This document shows, piece by piece, positions 54,001 to 64,000 of a stretch of DNA of 64,000 nt; the stretch's first letter is position 1; each line of letters opens with the position of its first letter. Source of the DNA: Neonectria sp. B-13 (lineage: Eukaryota; Ascomycota; Sordariomycetes; Hypocreales; Nectriaceae); NCBI GenBank assembly GCA_002682825.1, contig NOKP01000028.1:124001-188000 (forward strand). The letters run 5' to 3'. A program made the position numbers and the translations under genes. The notes beneath the pieces were generated by a model. It was not told the origin of the DNA, searched no databases, and saw only the letters and a list, made by a program, of their open reading frames with translations.

Positions 54001-57000
54001 TGTTGAAGGTGAATCTGTGCGTGTCTTGGTAGTACGGCTGTTGTTGCTCGATAACGCGGCTCTGATGGTCCAAGATGCTCAAAGAGCCGAATTTCCACTG
54101 CTGGCTCCCATACTCTGTAGTGATCAAGGGCCGTCCCTGTCCATCAATGTACGCAATAGAAATGGACAGCTCCTCGGATCCTTCGCTGAGACCAACATGG
54201 CGATTGCGCCGGATTTCGGCTTCAAAGTTCGCTTCTCCGAGCCGTTTGAACCGAGTCAGATCTACGATCTTTCGTGAGCTCGCGTCGGCGAGTAGTCGGG
54301 GTGCTTCCCGCACCGGGTCTCGATAAAATGCGTCGAGATCTTGCGTAGACAACACGGGCACGATGTTAGAGACACTGTCGCCGCTCGGTGCGGTCGGCTT
54401 GCCCTCATGGGCGGTTGCGACCACGGCACCCATTCCGTTGAAGACCTGCGTGACAAGGTTCTGGTTCTCGTCGAGCTTCGCCACAGCTTGCATGCTGGCG
54501 TAGTCATGTTTCATGTGTTGCTCGTTACCCATCGCATCCACAGTGACAGTGGTCAAGAGCGCAAACTGATCCAACTCTGTTGATGATGTGTTACCCAACG
54601 CATCAATTGTAAATCGGGGCTTGTAGAACTGCCGACGGGCCTCCTGAAGCTCGGATTCGGGCGCGTTGGAGAAGGTCGAACGGGGTGATTGTCGCCACCA
54701 ATGCTCGTCGCCATGGAGGTCGACATAGCCTAGGTATGTGGGCTTGAGACGAAATTGCTCCGACGCTCCATCAGCACAAGTCTCGAGGCTTGGCAGGCCT
54801 TTCGAGTCCGCAACAAGTTCGTATTGACGATGCTCAACCGAAAAGGGTTCCAAGTCGCCAAGTGGAAGTTCCCTCAATAGGTCTTGGCTGCGGAAGCGGA
54901 CCTGCTCGGAGCGAGCCAGAGTCTTCCCACGGCTTGAAGTGGCAGCATATACAGGCATCGTCTCAAAGTCATCGAGACTCTTTGCTAACGCCACCATCCC
55001 ATCCATTCGATACGGTTGCTTGTGGCCCCAAACCCGAAATCCTTGCTGCTGTGCTGGCAGTGGCTTTCGATAAGCATAGTCCTCGTCTATGGGCTTTGTA
55101 TAATGGGCCTGTGTGACCATCACCACCGTTTCTTGTTGTCGTTGCTGGTCTGAAGGCTCGATATCCGCCAGTTTCGCCCGTCCAAACGCAACATCCACCG
55201 AACAGAGCGGGTCACCGTAATCGTTCACCTCAATGACGAATTCACGCTGAACCTGCGAATCACCATCTGTTCCACATTCTTCTGTCCACGTCTCGCGCGG
55301 ATCAACGCGGAACGTTGCTGGGATTTCGAGTTGAGCATGCTGCCGCAGCACGACGCTATAGTTGGACTCGGTCAGGGTAAGCAGCGAGCCGTCACTAGCC
55401 AAAACCTCTTGTCGCAGCACTCGACCTCGCAGCGCTCGGTAGGCGTTTGCCCGCTCCGCAACTGACAGCTGGGGTGGAATATCAGGCGGCGCGAGTCGAA
55501 GGTGGCAGTCTTTGGATTTTGCCACGCCCAAGTGATGGTACATTCTGGAGTGTGTACCTGGTCGGTTCGTGCTGATGACAGAGGCAGTATCCCAAGACTC
55601 GGCGTTCCAAACGTCAACACAGCCGAATCCAGCAAACTCGTTTTCTTCACCATCCCAACAACCGTTGTGATATGCATACGACGTAATACCTTGATGAGAC
55701 GTGATTGAGTCGCGTATTACCACTTGCTCAACACATTGGATAGGATTGGGCAGTTTGGTCGTCCAGGGCCGACCGGCACGAGCATCTACACGAGAGAAGT
55801 GGGTAGATGGCTTGTAGGCATAAGTGCATGTCGCACCCATCCCGTTGTCGAAGTTTGTGAGCACATTTGGCTTGGTGCCCTGAACAAGCGGCATATAATG
55901 AAGAGCTTCATCTCCACGGGCGTTGAACTCTACCCAGGTAAGACACGATGTGCCAGATCCGAGCAAGTCGCTGACAACCACCGAAGAGAGATTGTCAAGG
56001 CATGGAAAAGACCGGATCTTCTTCACCGTGGCCCAGCCATTGCCTACGTTGTTTGTGTAGACTCTTATGCCGCCACTGGAGGGGAAGTACAGCATATCTG
56101 TTGTACCAGATCCGTCAATGTCGGCGAACCGCAGGCGTTCAGGGTCATAATCAGACAAGATGGGACTATTGCCCATGACAATCTCTTTTCCGAAATAGCC
56201 ATGACCTGAGTTTGGCCAGTACGAAATTCGGCCATTGGACACACGAACGATGTCTGCCAAGCCGTCGCCCGTCATGTCGAGGCACTGATAGGAGCAGCCC
56301 GTGTCCCCACGAAGGGATTTGGGTCCCTGACCGCCTTGGAATGTCACTCGTCGCGGTTGAGAGAAGCCGTCTTTTCCCATTTGTTGATACCAGACGAGAC
56401 CCTCGACGTCCTCGACCACAATGTCGCTACTCCTGGAGCCCGTGAGGTCCATGCGACGAAGATCGTCCGACATCAAGTCGAGAGGAGGTGGGTTTTTGAA
56501 GGTGGAAAACTTGCCAAAGCCGTCGCCGGTTGGCCCCTGGTAACCCTGCAGTTCGCCTGACTTGCTCAGCGTGATGAGACTCAGCTCTCCATTGCCCTCG
56601 ATGTCTGCGATTTGCCAGCCGTCGTTTTCACCCAGGAACGGCTGATGACTTAACCATCGGCCGTGACCAAGAACTCCCTCGTCGTCGCTGCTGTCGTTGT
56701 GGTGGTAGGACAGTGTTCCAGCCGCGTCGCTCAGTAGCAACCCAGGTGCTCCGTCATGATCGAGATCAACCCACTCCGCCCGCAACGGCTCTGACCCGGG
56801 CAGGTTATGGACGAGGCTGGTATCAAATGTGCGAACAGGAAGAGATCGCATACTTCCGGCCGCAGAGTACGTAAATCCGTTTGGTGGTATAGAGTCGACA
56901 ACATAGCTGCCCGCTTTGTCACGGGTGAACCCACGGGCGACAGTTTTGGTCAGTAAAGTCAACGCTGGAGACTCCTCGTAATCCAGCTCGGTCGATGAGA

Positions 57001-58132
57001 CCAGGCAGTCTGCAATGCCAAGCTCCTCGGGAATGTGATGAAACATCAGAATTCGACGGCATAGTCGGTATGTCCGGACCTCAAAACCGCTGTTGTACCG
57101 CGAGAAAGGATCCATGCGAAGCGGCCATTCTCGGTCCTCCGTCGTGGTAGGAAAGTCGCCGCTGTGCTCGCCGTAGTCAAAGACGACTTCGAACAGCCAT
57201 TGCGAAGTCGGAGGCAGTACGCCCCAAGACTTGGCGTCTCGGTTGGGCGTACGATTGCCGTACTTGATAGTCTTCAGGTATCGGTTATGAAACCGACTGC
57301 GAGAGTCACGAGTCTCTTCAGACACAATAAGATGACTCGGTACGGGGTTGAGTCCTGCCGCATCCTCGGCCTTGAAGAGATACTGCATGTCATTGCCTTG
57401 GGCGTCGTACGACCGGTCGATCAGCCATGTGTAGATGCGTTTGTGACCAGCTACGTCGACGTCGAAGATACGGGAGCTGTCACTTCTTCCGTAGACAGTC
57501 ACCGTGTTTCCCGTCGAAAATGATCGCCACCAGATCTCTCCGCCATGATCCAGGTCGGCCCATCTCTCCATCCGGCCAAGTTCACCATTCGACGCCCGCA
57601 GCTCGTACAATCGCGCCGAGTAATTTCCGACTTGTCCATCGAACTCGGTACGCTTTGTTTCGGTGAACGGCAGCTTGGGCACCAATTCGTCGACACCATT
57701 CCAGATAAATCGGTCATTATGATCAAATTTATCATCATCGTAAACGGGCACCTGTTTCGACGTCTTTCGACTGATTTGAGCCAATGGCAGATCCCAGCCT
57801 AAGCCAAAGACTCCATTGCCCGACCCAGAACTATAGGTCAAGGACAACGATGGGGCGATGGCGGAGCGTCCCTGTGTCGTTGGAATAGGGAGAGCCATGG
57901 ACATGGTTCCGGTGGCCGCGTTGACCTGGAACAATTCGCTAATAGATCGCTGCGCGCCTCCTCCAACGACCGGCTTGTTAACTGCTGCCTTAGACATGGC
58001 CGTGAAGCGCCCAGTTTTTGGCTTCTGAGACGGACCAGGAGGGGTGGAAGTGGACTCGATGTTTTGTGAGGTAACGACCCCATCTTGGACTCGGCCCTGG
58101 GATGGAGTATTGGTAAGGCGCCGTGTAGACAT
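51065..58132 (-). CDS. Giant SpvB/TcdB/Rhs-repeat protein, Tc toxin B-C like
   Basis: Intronless gene of 2355 residues; the first ATG is at 58132. Bacterial-type architecture is clear in order. An SpvB-like N-terminus (GVFGLGWDLPLAQISRKT, residues about 105-125) is followed by FG-GAP/VCBS-like blades (WVDLDHDGAPGLLLSD, LDMTGDGLADIV, FADIDGSGTTDML; about 450-720). Next come TcdB-like middle regions, then Rhs/YD repeats (about 1600-2100) ending in the core signature ETGLYYTQARYYAPWLGRW, SPDPIGIGDG and NDPVNMIDPDG. About 230 residues follow the core, partly low complexity (PEPQPQP); no known effector domain recognised. In bacterial Tc complexes the B and C parts form a cocoon that encloses an effector. 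I see no TcA-like gene here. Likely horizontal gene transfer from bacteria. Confidence 0.93.
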   Translation of the reverse strand: MSTRRLTNTPSQGRVQDGVVTSQNIESTSTPPGPSQKPKTGRFTAMSKAAVNKPVVGGGAQRSISELFQVNAATGTMSMALPIPTTQGRSAIAPSLSLTYSSGSGNGVFGLGWDLPLAQISRKTSKQVPVYDDDKFDHNDRFIWNGVDELVPKLPFTETKRTEFDGQVGNYSARLYELRASNGELGRMERWADLDHGGEIWWRSFSTGNTVTVYGRSDSSRIFDVDVAGHKRIYTWLIDRSYDAQGNDMQYLFKAEDAAGLNPVPSHLIVSEETRDSRSRFHNRYLKTIKYGNRTPNRDAKSWGVLPPTSQWLFEVVFDYGEHSGDFPTTTEDREWPLRMDPFSRYNSGFEVRTYRLCRRILMFHHIPEELGIADCLVSSTELDYEESPALTLLTKTVARGFTRDKAGSYVVDSIPPNGFTYSAAGSMRSLPVRTFDTSLVHNLPGSEPLRAEWVDLDHDGAPGLLLSDAAGTLSYHHNDSSDDEGVLGHGRWLSHQPFLGENDGWQIADIEGNGELSLITLSKSGELQGYQGPTGDGFGKFSTFKNPPPLDLMSDDLRRMDLTGSRSSDIVVEDVEGLVWYQQMGKDGFSQPRRVTFQGGQGPKSLRGDTGCSYQCLDMTGDGLADIVRVSNGRISYWPNSGHGYFGKEIVMGNSPILSDYDPERLRFADIDGSGTTDMLYFPSSGGIRVYTNNVGNGWATVKKIRSFPCLDNLSSVVVSDLLGSGTSCLTWVEFNARGDEALHYMPLVQGTKPNVLTNFDNGMGATCTYAYKPSTHFSRVDARAGRPWTTKLPNPIQCVEQVVIRDSITSHQGITSYAYHNGCWDGEENEFAGFGCVDVWNAESWDTASVISTNRPGTHSRMYHHLGVAKSKDCHLRLAPPDIPPQLSVAERANAYRALRGRVLRQEVLASDGSLLTLTESNYSVVLRQHAQLEIPATFRVDPRETWTEECGTDGDSQVQREFVIEVNDYGDPLCSVDVAFGRAKLADIEPSDQQRQQETVVMVTQAHYTKPIDEDYAYRKPLPAQQQGFRVWGHKQPYRMDGMVALAKSLDDFETMPVYAATSSRGKTLARSEQVRFRSQDLLRELPLGDLEPFSVEHRQYELVADSKGLPSLETCADGASEQFRLKPTYLGYVDLHGDEHWWRQSPRSTFSNAPESELQEARRQFYKPRFTIDALGNTSSTELDQFALLTTVTVDAMGNEQHMKHDYASMQAVAKLDENQNLVTQVFNGMGAVVATAHEGKPTAPSGDSVSNIVPVLSTQDLDAFYRDPVREAPRLLADASSRKIVDLTRFKRLGEANFEAEIRRNRHVGLSEGSEELSISIAYIDGQGRPLITTEYGSQQWKFGSLSILDHQSRVIEQQQPYYQDTHRFTFNTAPQGLREIYFFDGLGRPVGTLFPNHTWTKTVFTPWSITEYDVGDTILMADPTTDAHIGDLFCRLPTSTYLPTWYSERQQLSDNDERTAAEKSGAYQNAPTVKHLDSRKNSIVTIKGSGSQRQSNKIIYDCLDRVCAHVDALGRMIQKTEQDLLNRTTSLHGMETAAAVTVYDNNNLLVLVKRGDTLRRLSYDASGRNVSILLFTPSGGTALVQKTEYGESEANGVSRNLRGRVVRVWDQAGLHRRLDYDLHGNCTQDSLEFAVEYKRTVDWNQPNDLEEESTSRSTFDAQGRITSVCDPSGATTRRYYTPTGLQTQVEYRQDATHASQVLIKDTQYTADGQILSVDAINTKTTYEYDPKTLALKRRRVVRNGNDCLEDMTFHHDCRRKVTCEEDAAGAPVFFRGERIRPRREFTYDIFSRLVAATGREQINAQAGNGRSFDPSNPSVNSMSRVNGVPSDSKQLCEYLESYEYDLAGNMLRMRHNPTSDKSVMGWSRTFAYTEASTLQPDQVSNKLSQTTIGRAAETYAYDTNTGATVAMPGYSRLAWDYENRLRSSASQKVTDGVPETTWYVYDSTGSRVRKVTERVTGARLKDTRYLSKLELYRTYGGNGEDCIHDQATTNIEAPGLDISMERVVGEVELPRFRLENGMEIDAEANLISYEEYTPFGSLTFAACRQETTAPRRYRFARYHRDVETGLYYTQARYYAPWLGRWMSPDPIGIGDGLNIFSYCANDPVNMIDPDGTSCMEKISRWWDTIRGRNNANNAVRFSDDTSNAALNANGLNQTGVENQNGLGHNISMPIREQQVQLQPEPQPQPTVELQGLNMAEEQPVAGEHNSRPGHIMGHMVMGLGDRFLSLSGDIAQTLKSYPHVRKQGADGTVDANGEVTFNGKGTLEMAARQDMMWEAGMLFEMAAVVDRLDVMQRSLAEQANDEATISDPEDGVLLEWESIRAGALRQDITDAPGWQGDAFFNATKR

Positions 58133-58319
58133 AATGGTTAGGCAACTCTGAAGTGAGAGACAATGTTTCAAAGGAACAGTACCATTCCTCTCATACGGTG
58201 GTAAGGAATATAAATATTAAAGTGACCAAGGCCTGCTTCTGGTTTGTGCCTGCCTGGCTAACTTAAGTACCGCCCTTGATATTTATGAGCACGTCATTTA
58301 CGTACTATTTAGGTTAGGT

Positions 58320-58660
58320 TGTAAGTGCTTTTAAGCTAAAAAGAGGTTGTATATAGCTTGATTTAAATAACGAATTAAAAACTAAGAAAATTGCTTTTCT
58401 TTTACACGGTATTAACCCCTTTTTATTATAGTTAATATCTACATATAAAAAATGCTATTAATTCTTTTTACATATTTTAGGAAATTAATATTATAACTTA
58501 TACAATACTTAAATACTTAATAAAGTAATGTGCATATTAGGTAACTTAAAAAGGTCATATTTACTAATATAACTGACGATTCTAAAATAACTGCTCTTTT
58601 CAGAAATTAAATTCTTTAAGGTTATACCTAGTTTATTCTTCAAATATACATGTACAAGAA
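58320..58660. other. AT-rich island, possible RIP-decayed repeat
   Basis: About 340 bases dominated by A and T, with many TTA/TAA/ATA triplets and few GC pairs, in sharp contrast to the flanks. It lies 190 bases upstream of the giant gene. Repeat-induced point mutation of an old transposon is one explanation (inference). Confidence 0.6.
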
Positions 58661-58686
58661 AGCCTTTAGCCCGAAAAGGACATCCA

Positions 58687-58822
58687 GACTCAGCTTTGTC
58701 TTATCCTCCGGCCAAGTTCGGTTGAGGACATGAAACTATTGCCGACAAGGGTTGGACTCAGCTTTGGCTTGTCCTCTAACCTAGTTCGTTCGGGACGATG
58801 AAACTACTGCCAACAAGGGTCG
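58687..58822. repeat. Tandem duplication of a 68-bp unit
   Basis: Units 58687-58754 and 58755-58822 share GACTCAGCTTTG, TTATCCTC or TTGTCCTC, AGTTCG, GATGAAACTA or CATGAAACTA, TGCC and GACAAGGGT or AACAAGGGT. Most differences are transitions. Non-coding. Confidence 0.85.
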
Positions 58823-59078
58823 GACTTGACACCCGCAAAGGTACTGAGGGTGGCAGCATATGAAGCATGTGGCCTTCGAATATTCGTACGCCCAGTTGTC
58901 GCGCATCAGCCAACCACCGACACGGGCCATGTTGCAGGTTTACCAGACTCAACATTTCACGCCAACAGGTGCGTTGCAACCCGTTTGCCGACGGGTGACT
59001 TGTTCAGCTAGCCACACACGTCCCTGCAAGAGCACTCACTATTGAAGGGAAATTCATTACTCCTGATGTCGAGAAATG

Positions 59079-59141
59079 CGGGGTCCGTTAATCTAACCTG
59101 AAGAGGAGGACTTACTCCCGGGGTCCGTTTATCTAACCTGA
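59079..59141. repeat. Direct repeat, 23-bp copies 40 bp apart
   Basis: CGGGGTCCGTTAATCTAACC at 59079 recurs at 59119 with a single A-to-T change, and both copies continue TGA. No coding context. Confidence 0.85.
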
Positions 59142-60273
59142 GAGAAGGAATTGCTCCGGGGAGGGGTCGTGTTATCAACGGGCCGGCCCGTGAGACTAAG
59201 GTCATAATGAGTTCCTCGAGACTTCTGACGGAGGCCACATGAATCTATTGATTGCTGGCGTCTCCCCTCGTACGCACATGACCTGATTGAGGGCTGCATC
59301 TGCAGGCTAAAAGTGGGCTCGTACTATTTGAAACCTTACCGCGATACAAGTCTATTGAGAGTCTAGCAAACGACGATGTGGGTGACACCGTGGGATAAGA
59401 CAATATCATACTTTTGGGCGGTACCGCATTTAACGTAGTTGAGATAGATGTCTGGACCCTTTACAGAGTCGGTCGAGACTAGAGTTGCAGTCTGACCTCC
59501 GTGGAGTGGATAGAGGTGGCACGTGATGCAAAAGGGACGTGGAGGGAGGTGCGTAGCCACCTTTTGAGACAGGCTCAGCTCGCCACGTCAATTCTCATAG
59601 TCTCGTCTTGGCCTCGTGCGGGACCCGGCGTGCCGCAACCGGACTCGGCGCAACCGAACGGGCCGATCACGAGTATTGAAAGTCATCTTACGAACGTGTA
59701 CTCAAGAGGTTCATCAGATTGTTTGCTCAGACATAGGCTATGAGGATGTAATGGATCGAGCGCTACAGGCCCCTGCGGCGCGAATCTTGACGAATGTTCC
59801 GACTCCAAGAATCAATTCCAATTGCACATCAACATTTTCAATTTCGTGGAAGTTGAATTCACGTGATCAATTCCTTCAACTCAATTTCAATTTCATGTTG
59901 ATACCCTCAATTCCATCTCAATGGCTTCAACATTGACCATCGGATGAAACCGTCGACAGCGGTGGTTCAGGGTAGCACCTGCTGCATCCCGTTCTTACCT
60001 GAGATCTATCTACATAGGCGCCAACATACCTGGCGGGAAGGTGATAGCATCGACCCGGGAGACATGGCGTCTCAGTTGTATTGCGAGATCAACACTTGTA
60101 TCCAAGAGGTGAATGTTGTGAAGAAAGAGGAATAATTTAACATGGCTGAACTTGTACGGGCACATCGGATGAGCACGGCAGGTTGTAAATTGCACAATGC
60201 TCTCTAATAAGAAAGTAAATAACAATTTAAGCACGAAGTAACTAAACATAACAACATCCGAAAGACTCAAAGA

Positions 60274-63200
60274 CTAGAACGCGGCTAGCTGAACCTCAAT
60301 CAATAAGTCGTCCGAGTTTGGCGGCGATGTTGGCTTCTTCATGAGGGGAAGAGCAACCCAGTTCTCTCGGACAGTGAGCATATACGTGTTAGCAAGCCCG
60401 ACATTCATGCCCGTCATCTCGCAGGTGATTGATTCGCCGGGCTGAACAACGAAACCGGGGAACTTCCTGTCCGGCCTGATAGTCATTCGCCACCACTGCT
60501 GTCCATCCTCTGCCTTATCCAAGCACATGAGCTGGAGTGGCATGAGATTCATGGTTGATGGTGAGGACGAGGTCAGCGTGATTGTCCCAGCCCCCTCAAT
60601 GGGTTTGGGACCTGTTTCAACAGGAACGACCGTGTCGGGCTTGACAGGGTTCGTTGTATCCAGGGTACCTGTCTTGAGGCCGCCAGACGTAGTGTCATCC
60701 GTCTTGGCAGGGCTCGTCAAAGCATCCTCTGTCTGAGAAGGCTTCTCCGAAGCGGCAGTACCTGGAGTCTCAACTTTGACAAAGTCCTCACTACCCCGAG
60801 TCGGCCCCTTCTCGCCTTCAGTCTGTCCCTTTTCGCCTTCAGTCTGTCCCTTCTCACCCCCAGTAGTTCCCTGCTCGCCGTCAGTCTTGCTCGGCTGATC
60901 TCCCTCAGCAGCATCTTTGTCGTGGTGCGTCCCAATAAGCGAACCCAAGAGGTCTTTGAAAACGTTCGAGCCTCCTTCCTTTGACTTTGATTTTGACTTC
61001 GAACCAGTCTTAGATGATGGTGGCTGAGGTGGAGCTGGGGGCTCCTTGTAATAGGCGCTCTTCACCTGGTTGATGGCCTCGTGCTTGAACAGTTGTGGCC
61101 CCTCCTCGCCAGAGGTGAAGCGAATCCAGATGTAGGAAAGGGCAATTGGATCACTGGTCTCGTTCTTGCCAGTCAAAACAAACTTGAGTGCCATCTTGTT
61201 CATCACAGCCTCGGTCGGATCCATTTTCCAGCTCAACTTGCAGACCGGTTTCGGTGTTTGCTGATACTGGGGATTGGACAAGGGCTTATACGCTGGTTGG
61301 ACAACTTTCGGAATTTTCAAGGCCGGTTCGACAGTAATGTACTTGCCATTCGTCAGCGCGTCTTTGTCGAGTCTGTGGCCAGTCAGTACATGTCCATTCC
61401 CTTCCAATGCCTGGTTCAACATACGGCTTATGCTCCACAACAGCCAAAATATTGCCAAAGCGGCTGATGACAGGGTTGCTGAAGTTCAGGTCGCCATTTC
61501 CTGGGTATACAAACTTGGCGGTGCTTTCGAATTCTTGCTCCACGTCCTTTTCAATGTCGACCATACAATTCTTCATACGCTTGAGCCATTGTTCCCGAAT
61601 TTCGGACTCCTGGTTTGGTGGAACCCACGATCGGTCGTTGAGAAGTTCGGTTTGCGTGACAGTGAGATTTGCCGGCTCTTGAGGGTTAGGACCAGGCGTG
61701 CGGACGTCAAATGACATCTTTCCATCCTTGATACCGGTGATGGCGAGTTCAAGTGTCCAGTCCATTTCATAGTGGTATCTGCCAAGAGTGAGATTGATAA
61801 TGTGGATCGGGGCAATGCGCATCCTACCTCAATCTGCTGGTTCTTTCGGACGGAACGCGGTTGCTGTTCGGAAACAAGGTATTGTCGTAGATGTAGTCAG
61901 TGTGACCCTTCAGATCAAACACATTAGATCCGATCTTCCACGACAAGGTGACCTTGGTTTCGGCTATCGGCCGCTTAGTAGAGTCCGTGGATTGTGTGAG
62001 TTGGGTGGCTACTTACTGGTGTGATCTGTAGTGCTGCAAGTCCCGCCGTGACCTTCCCAGGTGTAGTATTTATCTGCAGGCGGGGATTCTGGCTCCTTAT
62101 GAGTCCACTCGTAATGAACCACTGAGTCGTCATTGTCTCCGTTTGTTTTGATGCGCTTGAATTGAAAGGCTGCATTGGTGTGATCAAGGTTGTAATTTCC
62201 CATCTGGTAATCCCATGAGGTCACAAACATGCTTTGCGCATCGTTGTAAGACCGCGCGACCCACAACTTGCCGACCTGGCTAACCTGGTTGAGGCGTTGC
62301 AGGCGCTTCAGCAGATGGCCCTCGAGGAAGTGGCTGAAGCTGAGAGCAAAGGTGCCTTCGATGGCGTCGCCGCCCTTGTACGGTCGCTGCGGAATGACAT
62401 AGTTGCCGCGCCACTCAAGTTGCTTGGTGGTTGGCGGTGTGTTACCGGCCACCATTTCGCACCAGAGGAGGGCATTGAATCCCTCACCGGTTCGCGACGT
62501 CTTGGGTTCTTTGATACCTTTCTGCGGACACTTGTAGGGGTATGTCTGCTGATAGAGATCAGTTGGAGCTGTTACGTGTTAGCCGATCCTGAATGTCTAC
62601 ATATTGACATGTCATAACTAAGTACCGTATGTGGGCTTTTGGACGTTGACTGTAAGTCTATTAGCAATGCCCGCGAGACAGGCTGCATGAATGAAGAAAA
62701 ACTCACATCGCTTCTCGGGAAGATTGAACGTCACATTTAGTGTTGAGCGTCCGGCGCGGTGCTGCTGCTGGCCCCAATCGGCCAGTACAGCGGACAAGAG
62801 CACCCAGATCTTGGAACCACCAGGTGTCTTGCAGTACTCGGTGATGGTCATGGACTTCCCGTTTTCGGCTGTGATCAGGGAGAGATCTGGATGTGGTTCA
62901 CTCCATCGGGCAGCTAGAAATGGTAAGCGACCGAGTAGTTTCTTTTGTTGCGGCGAGGGGGAACAATAACTTACTGGTCAACTGCGCGAAGAGTCGCTCC
63001 ACGCTGTAATCGCCGGGAAATTTGTAGATGGTACCAGCGATCGAGACAGCCTTCTGAGTTGCCTCATCGATCTGAACCTGCTTGTAAAGGGTCTTGTCGG
63101 GCTCGACGTCCTCCGAGTTCAGCACAGTGGGGATGGCGAGCTCCCATCCATCCATCCTCCGCGAGAGACCTGTAGCCGTCTCGACGTATCCCGACTTGAA

Positions 63201-63537
63201 CCTGGAAGATTGTCAGCACGGCACTACATGCCATTAAAAGTGGTCAAGTATCCACTAACCTCAGCATGTAGTACACATCTTTACTATACGCCTGGTCCTT
63301 TTGACCGGGAATGATGAGACGGGGCGCTTCAATCTCGACGTTGACAAGTCCAGCGTCAGGATCGTTGAAAACGACGTCTTTCATCTCTTCTTTGTGCATC
63401 TCAAACATGCTCTCGAAGTTTCTGTTAAGAATGTGTTCTGTAAACGCAATAACTTCATCGTACGGCGTGGAGCCAGTCTCCAGACTGACGTTCAGCCGTG
63501 ACTGGTAGTCGGGATCAGTCTCGTCGGAGGGAACCAT
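60274..63537 (-). CDS. Large multi-exon protein, possibly TULIP/P47-like; function unknown
   Basis: Start ATG at 63537 (MVPSDETDPDYQSR). About eight to nine exons can be followed on the minus strand by GTAAGT-type donors: about 63537-63260, 63201-62970, 62913-62707, a small exon near 62649-62626, about 62570-62020, about 61960-61835, about 61785-61400 and about 61375-60274. No signal peptide. Residues near 100 read GWELAIPTVLNSEDV. Later parts are rich in beta-strand patterns (LEWRGNYVIPQ, KVTLSWKIGSNVFDL, WTLELAITGIKDGKM). Near the C-terminus a charged low-complexity tract repeats GEKGQTE three to four times (about 60800-60870). The outline recalls P47/OrfX-like lipid-binding proteins, but this is a weak impression. 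Same strand as the giant Tc-like gene, 2.1 kb upstream. Confidence 0.6.
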
Positions 63538-64000
63538 TTTGTACGCTGTAGAGATGCTTGGTGTTTACACTTGCGGGATGCCGGGAACTGTTGATGGGCA
63601 AGTGAAGCCAAAGCTAGTGATGGGGTACTTATAGCTGTCTTTGTCAAGATGAGCTATGGTACGGGAAGAGGACAAATGAGACGTCAATCCTGTGTGCTGA
63701 TAACCACTGTCAATTGCTTCCAGCCCGATACTGGTGGTGTTGGCGGAACAGGCGGGCTAGCCGAGAATGTTGACGTCTAGACTAAGTCTATCCGTAATGT
63801 CAACTACGATGGCCACAAGCCACAAAAATCTCTCGAGACCTCGGTCTCGCACGCGGGTGTGTTGATAACGAGGCCCCTGCAGCGTGCCATTTGCTAACCA
63901 GACTCCGCGGGGGTGCAAGTTCCGTCGACGTTACATAGTGAGTTGTGTATTTGATCTTGTGTCCACTGAGTTGCCATTTGCGGCCCGCCCCGCATAAACT
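63538..64000. other. Promoter side of the last gene, window edge
   Basis: Upstream region of the gene starting at 63537. No other gene seen before the window ends. Confidence 0.5.

Larger units (their letters stand above)
58133..60273. other. Intergenic: AT-rich island and tandem duplications, no gene
   Basis: The region upstream of the giant gene. It includes the AT-rich tract 58320-58660, the tandem duplication 58687-58822 and the paired repeat 59079-59141 (listed separately). Near 59800-59935 CAATTT/TTCAA phrases recur. No supported gene. Confidence 0.6.

Noticed and set aside
51823..57802. Many medium-length frames on both strands within the giant gene
   Set aside because: They are shadows of the 2355-codon frame, whose domain order is continuous.
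58133..58171. Upstream extension of the Tc-like protein
   Set aside because: It would need a TTG start; the first ATG is at 58132.

Overview
The window comes from a filamentous ascomycete, probably a sordariomycete (inference). The grounds are many short introns (about 45-110 bases, GTAAGT/GTATGT donors, CTAAC-like branch points), fungal Zn2Cys6 and C2H2 regulators with the fungal-specific transcription-factor domain, a cerato-platanin and small cysteine-rich secreted proteins. Genes were rebuilt by hand from reading frames and splice signals. Exon coordinates are given where the frames close.

Layout. (1) 0.1-2.9 kb: a Zn2Cys6 regulator. (2) 3-14 kb: gene-poor 'secretome' stretch with a cerato-platanin, two convincing small cysteine-rich secreted proteins, several weak ORFs, and decayed genes (a broken MFS-transporter 3' end and a frameshifted small gene). 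(3) 14.3-44.8 kb: a dense block of catabolic enzymes, transporters and regulators: 6PGDH/3-hydroxyisobutyrate dehydrogenase family, three metallo-beta-lactamase-fold hydrolases, a carboxymuconolactone-decarboxylase family protein, two sugar-type MFS transporters, two zinc alcohol dehydrogenases, an old-yellow-enzyme reductase, a nitrilase, a RidA-family protein, two C2H2/fungal-TF regulators and one Zn2Cys6 regulator. Three families occur twice (MFS, C2H2 regulator, HxHxDH hydrolase), as if two related modules lie side by side. (4) 45-49.4 kb: two convergent, related C2H2-type proteins. (5) 51-58.1 kb: an intronless gene of about 7.07 kb for a bacterial-type SpvB/TcdB/Rhs (Tc toxin B-C like) protein, next to an AT-rich island and tandem duplications. 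(6) 60.3-63.5 kb: a multi-intron gene for a large unrecognised protein that may belong to a TULIP/P47-like group.

How it may work together (inference). The middle block looks like an inducible catabolic or detoxification cluster. Permeases import a substrate. A nitrilase and metallo-hydrolases open nitrile, lactone or lactam bonds. OYE and alcohol/hydroxyacid dehydrogenases reduce or oxidise the products. The CMD and RidA proteins handle ring-cleavage or enamine-type intermediates. Three local regulators and repeated promoter motifs suggest local control. The substrate cannot be read from sequence. The Tc-like gene is probably a horizontal acquisition from bacteria.
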